Source of the DNA: Pseudomonadota bacterium
Lineage (GTDB): Bacteria; Myxococcota; Myxococcia; Myxococcales; Myxococcaceae
Direction of reading: 5' to 3'
Assembly (NCBI GenBank): GCA_023424585.1
Contig: JAFADT010000219.1
Span: 1-5,863 of the forward strand
DNA: 5,863 nucleotides
A program made the translations under genes and the position numbers. The stretch's first letter is position 1. The number at the start of each line of letters is the position of its first letter. The notes below the pieces were generated by a model. That model searched no databases. It saw nothing but the letters and a program-made list of their open reading frames with translations, and was not told the origin of the DNA. Below are positions 5,667 through 5,863 of the stretch, piece by piece.

Positions 5667-5707
5667 GTCCCGCGTACCAGGGACAGCGCCCTTTTTCTGG
5701 AAGGCGC
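5667..5707 (+). promoter_or_regulatory. Two successive stem-loops upstream of the terminal lipoprotein
   Basis: The first dyad is GTCCC (5667-5671) with GGGAC (5680-5684), with an eight-base loop. The second pairs GCGC (5686-5689) with GCGC (5704-5707), then CTT (5691-5693) with AAG (5701-5703), with one bulged base and a seven-base loop. The second ends two bases before the GGAGG Shine-Dalgarno at 5710-5714. This looks like a promoter or leader region that could bind a regulator or modulate translation. No clear -35/-10 pair was identified. Confidence 0.3.
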
Positions 5708-5725
5708 CCGGAGGCTTCGCGACCC

Positions 5726-5863
5726 ATGTCGTCCGCCCGAACCGTGTCCTCTCCCACCCGGCGCCCGGTGGCCCGCCGGCTGTGGCCCGCCGTGCTGGTG
5801 CTGGCCGCCGCGCTGAGCGCGTGCACCGAGGCCCGTGGCGCTCCGCCCGGCGCGAAGCCCGAG
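5726..5863 (+). CDS. Lipoprotein, N-terminal part (3' end outside the window)
   Basis: The ATG at 5726 is preceded by a GGAGG Shine-Dalgarno (5710-5714) at a rather long spacing of 11 bases. The 46 visible residues form a textbook lipoprotein signal. The n-region is basic (about residues 11-18, TRRPVARR), the hydrophobic core is WPAVLVLAAAL (20-30), and the lipobox LSAC ends at Cys33. A Pro/Gly/Ala-rich linker (EARGAPPGAKPE) then runs to the window edge. The Thr and Glu after Cys33 give no inner-membrane retention signal of the Asp+2 type, so outer-membrane sorting is expected. Signals and linkers of this kind are common on periplasmic adaptor subunits of RND efflux pumps, among many other lipoproteins. 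Nothing of the functional domain is visible, so no function is assigned. Confidence 0.75.
   Translation, partial: MSSARTVSSPTRRPVARRLWPAVLVLAAALSACTEARGAPPGAKPE

Noticed and set aside
4333..5826. A 497-codon open frame on the minus strand
   Set aside because: It lies antisense to the repeat protein, overlaps the 111-residue gene in another frame, and encodes Arg/Gly/Ala-rich low-complexity sequence with no domain.

Overview
The window looks like chromosomal DNA from a myxobacterium (Myxococcota; Myxococcus, Corallococcus or Pyxidicoccus-like). The assignment is an inference. It rests on the very high GC content, the G/C-dominated third codon positions that open long spurious frames on both strands, and the density of lipoproteins and secreted proteins. 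No rRNA, tRNA, CRISPR array, insertion sequence or phage gene was seen.

Layout. (1) 1-587 (+): the C-terminal part of an unrecognised protein that enters from the left. (2) 600-2138 (+): a complete DUF1501-like protein with a Tat-type lipoprotein signal, probably translationally coupled to the first gene. (3) 2139-2296: a convergent spacer with a two-tier hairpin. (4) 2297-2581 (-): a 94-residue lipoprotein with a six-cysteine mature domain. (5) 2623-3465 (-): a class I SAM-dependent methyltransferase of the RsmJ/YpiP type, 41 bp upstream of the lipoprotein on the same strand. (6) 3466-3666: a divergent spacer. (7) 3667-5169 (+): a secreted protein with seven VCBS/FG-GAP repeats and a DUF11 domain. 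(8) 5205-5540 (-): a 111-residue hypothetical protein, convergent with the previous gene. (9) 5541-5725: a divergent spacer crowded with GC-rich dyads. (10) 5726-5863 (+): the start of another lipoprotein, cut by the right edge. No gene-free stretch exceeds about 200 bp.

Working together. The first two genes probably form one export-linked unit. The methyltransferase and the small lipoprotein may share a transcript, with a dyad covering the lipoprotein's ribosome-binding site. The repeat protein, the 111-residue protein and the final lipoprotein look like independent units. Four of the six proteins whose N-terminus is visible carry export signals, three of them lipoprotein signals, so the common theme is the cell envelope. 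I see no defence system, biosynthetic cluster or other clearly new multi-gene system. The most individual items are the small cysteine-rich lipoprotein with its leader dyad, the very regular seven-blade propeller protein, and the dyad-rich region before 5726.
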